Shown one piece after another: positions 5,513-6,657 of a stretch of 6,657 nt of DNA. This DNA is from Sulfitobacter sp. (lineage in GTDB: Bacteria; Pseudomonadota; Alphaproteobacteria; Rhodobacterales; Rhodobacteraceae), in the NCBI GenBank assembly GCA_026421135.1, contig JAPKCR010000126.1:1-6657 (forward strand), read 5' to 3'. Every line of letters begins with the position of its first letter. Within the stretch, counting starts at the first letter, position 1. The notes beneath the pieces are model-generated. The model worked only from the letters and a program-made list of their open reading frames with translations, was not told the origin of the DNA and searched no databases. A program made the position numbers and the translations under genes.

Positions 5513-6628
5513 ATGCCTGATCCCGCCTATTTTCTTTATCACTCTATCGGTCAATATCCCGGAAAATCACAAGAAATGGCGACGGCCTTGTCTGATTTTT
5601 CAAACATCTGGGGCATGACAGATGATGGGCAATGGCCGTCCGTTCTGGGCCAAAGACAAGAGTTTCTGTCCCTTTGGCGTGATTTGATCGACGCGCCAGA
5701 AGATACTATGACCAGCGCCGAGAACGTCACGACTGCGCTGTATTCCATTCTTGGCGGATTGCCCGTTGGGCAGCTGCGCGGCAAGAGGGTTTTGATCGCG
5801 GCAGATTGTTTTCCTTCGCTGCATTTTCTTTTGAATGGGTTAGCGGATCGGATGGGGTTCACCCTGCACACCGTTCCGATACGCGATGACGCATTCTGGG
5901 TGCACGACGACGATCTGCTTGAGGCCTGGGGCAAGGATGTGGGACTGGCGCTTCTGACCTTTGTCACATCGACCAGCTCGCACCGATGTGATTTACAAAG
6001 GCTAATCGCCCATGGGCGCGAAATGGGGTCGCTGATAGGGGTGGATCTGACGCAGGGCATCGGGATCATCCCATTTTCGTTGAATGACTTTTCGGCCGAT
6101 TTTGTGATTTCGACCAGTTTGAAATGGTTGTGCGGAACGCCGGGCGCAGGCATCATCCAAATGCGCAAGGATCTGATCCATCACGTAACGCCCGAACTGC
6201 GGGGGTGGTTTTCGCAGGATAATCCATTTTCATGGGCCTTAGATGCCTTTGACTACGCGCCGGATGCGCGGCGGTTTGACCACGGAACACCCTCCGTTTT
6301 GGCCTGTTTAGGCTCTATTCCCGCACTGCGCTGGCATGCGGGGCAATCTGATCTATTGTCCCATAATCGGGCGCTGACCGACTTAATAATCGCAGACGCT
6401 GACGATGCCGGCCTGATAATTGCGACCCCTCGTGGTGAAGCGCATCGCGGCGGCTCCATTATGGTGCAATTGCCATACGTTGCCGATGCGCAGGCATTGG
6501 TCAGGCAACTACGGGACCGACAAATTTACGTCGATTGCCGTGGCCAAATCTTGCGGTTGTCGCCGGGCGCGGTCACCACCGCGGCACATGTTTCAGACCT
6601 GTTTCAGGCGTTAAAAACGTTAGTCTAG
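5513..6628 (+). CDS. Kynureninase-like PLP-dependent enzyme (aminotransferase class V fold)
   Basis: A fold-type I PLP enzyme of 371 residues from the chosen start. Visible marks: HSIGQYP near the N-terminus (10-16), ENVTTALYSIL (70-80) at the PLP phosphate/ring region, D178 in GVDLTQGIG as the pyridine-nitrogen aspartate, K204 in TSLKWLCGTPGAG as the Schiff-base lysine, RGWFSQDNPFSW (230-241) and ARRFDHGTPS (252-261) as in kynureninases, and R349 in LRLSP at the expected carboxylate-binding place. Kynureninase splits L-kynurenine into anthranilate and alanine. Differences from typical KynU are Leu203 before the lysine (usually Tyr), Trp205 after it (usually Tyr) and Gln181 where D-x-x-H is usual, so a related substrate is possible. 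An in-frame ATG at 5456 would add 19 residues, but it has no ribosome binding site and overlaps the proposed -10 box; ATG 5513 follows GAGGGG closely. Divergent from isatin hydrolase; no kynA or kynB is visible. Family sure, substrate unsure. Confidence 0.8.
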   Translation: MPDPAYFLYHSIGQYPGKSQEMATALSDFSNIWGMTDDGQWPSVLGQRQEFLSLWRDLIDAPEDTMTSAENVTTALYSILGGLPVGQLRGKRVLIAADCFPSLHFLLNGLADRMGFTLHTVPIRDDAFWVHDDDLLEAWGKDVGLALLTFVTSTSSHRCDLQRLIAHGREMGSLIGVDLTQGIGIIPFSLNDFSADFVISTSLKWLCGTPGAGIIQMRKDLIHHVTPELRGWFSQDNPFSWALDAFDYAPDARRFDHGTPSVLACLGSIPALRWHAGQSDLLSHNRALTDLIIADADDAGLIIATPRGEAHRGGSIMVQLPYVADAQALVRQLRDRQIYVDCRGQILRLSPGAVTTAAHVSDLFQALKTLV

Positions 6629-6657
6629 AGCCCATTGAAAAATCGCTGCATTCTGTC

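Noticed and set aside
5551..6168. A 205-codon minus-strand open frame opposite the kynureninase-like gene
   Set aside because: The plus strand encodes clear PLP-enzyme motifs through this stretch; the minus frame has no recognisable fold.
6629..6657. Search for a terminator after the kynureninase-like gene
   Set aside because: Only 29 bases remain and they contain no clear GC-rich stem followed by a T-run.
1..6657. CRISPR arrays, tRNA or rRNA genes, IS ends, long direct repeats
   Set aside because: I saw no regularly spaced repeats, cloverleaf-like sequence, rRNA signature or transposase fragment on either strand.

Overview
The window looks like a piece of an alphaproteobacterial chromosome, most likely a marine Rhodobacterales (roseobacter-type) species. 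I infer this from the protein families and residue patterns, moderate base composition, dense gene packing and an ATGA start/stop overlap; there is no rRNA or other direct taxonomic marker.

Layout. At the left edge is the C-terminal part of a plus-strand DUF1045 (2H phosphoesterase-like) gene. Its last 27 bases overlap, tail to tail, the end of a minus-strand gene set. In transcription order (right to left) that set is: a cyclase-family metallohydrolase that reads as isatin hydrolase (5392-4601), a MarR-type regulator (4540-4058), the alpha subunit of an indolepyruvate:ferredoxin oxidoreductase-type enzyme, iorA (4047-1909), and its beta subunit, iorB (1912-380). The gaps are 60 bp, 10 bp and a 4 bp overlap, so these are probably one operon. 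A kynureninase-like PLP enzyme (5513-6628) is divergent from it. The 120 bp divergent region holds a perfect 10 bp palindrome placed where promoters for both directions could lie. I see no tRNA, rRNA, CRISPR array, IS element or clear hairpin terminator.

How the genes may work together. This is a small aromatic-nitrogen (tryptophan, indole, auxin) catabolic module. Isatin hydrolase opens isatin to isatinate, which is 2-aminophenylglyoxylate, itself an aryl 2-oxo acid. IorAB-type enzymes oxidatively decarboxylate aryl 2-oxo acids, classically indolepyruvate to indole-3-acetyl-CoA. Co-transcription with isatin hydrolase raises the possibility that this IorAB acts on isatinate and yields an anthraniloyl-level product. 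The divergent kynureninase-like enzyme belongs to a family whose classical product is also anthranilate. The MarR protein is the obvious candidate local regulator. The oxygenase that would make isatin, and the enzymes that would consume anthranilate, are not in the window.
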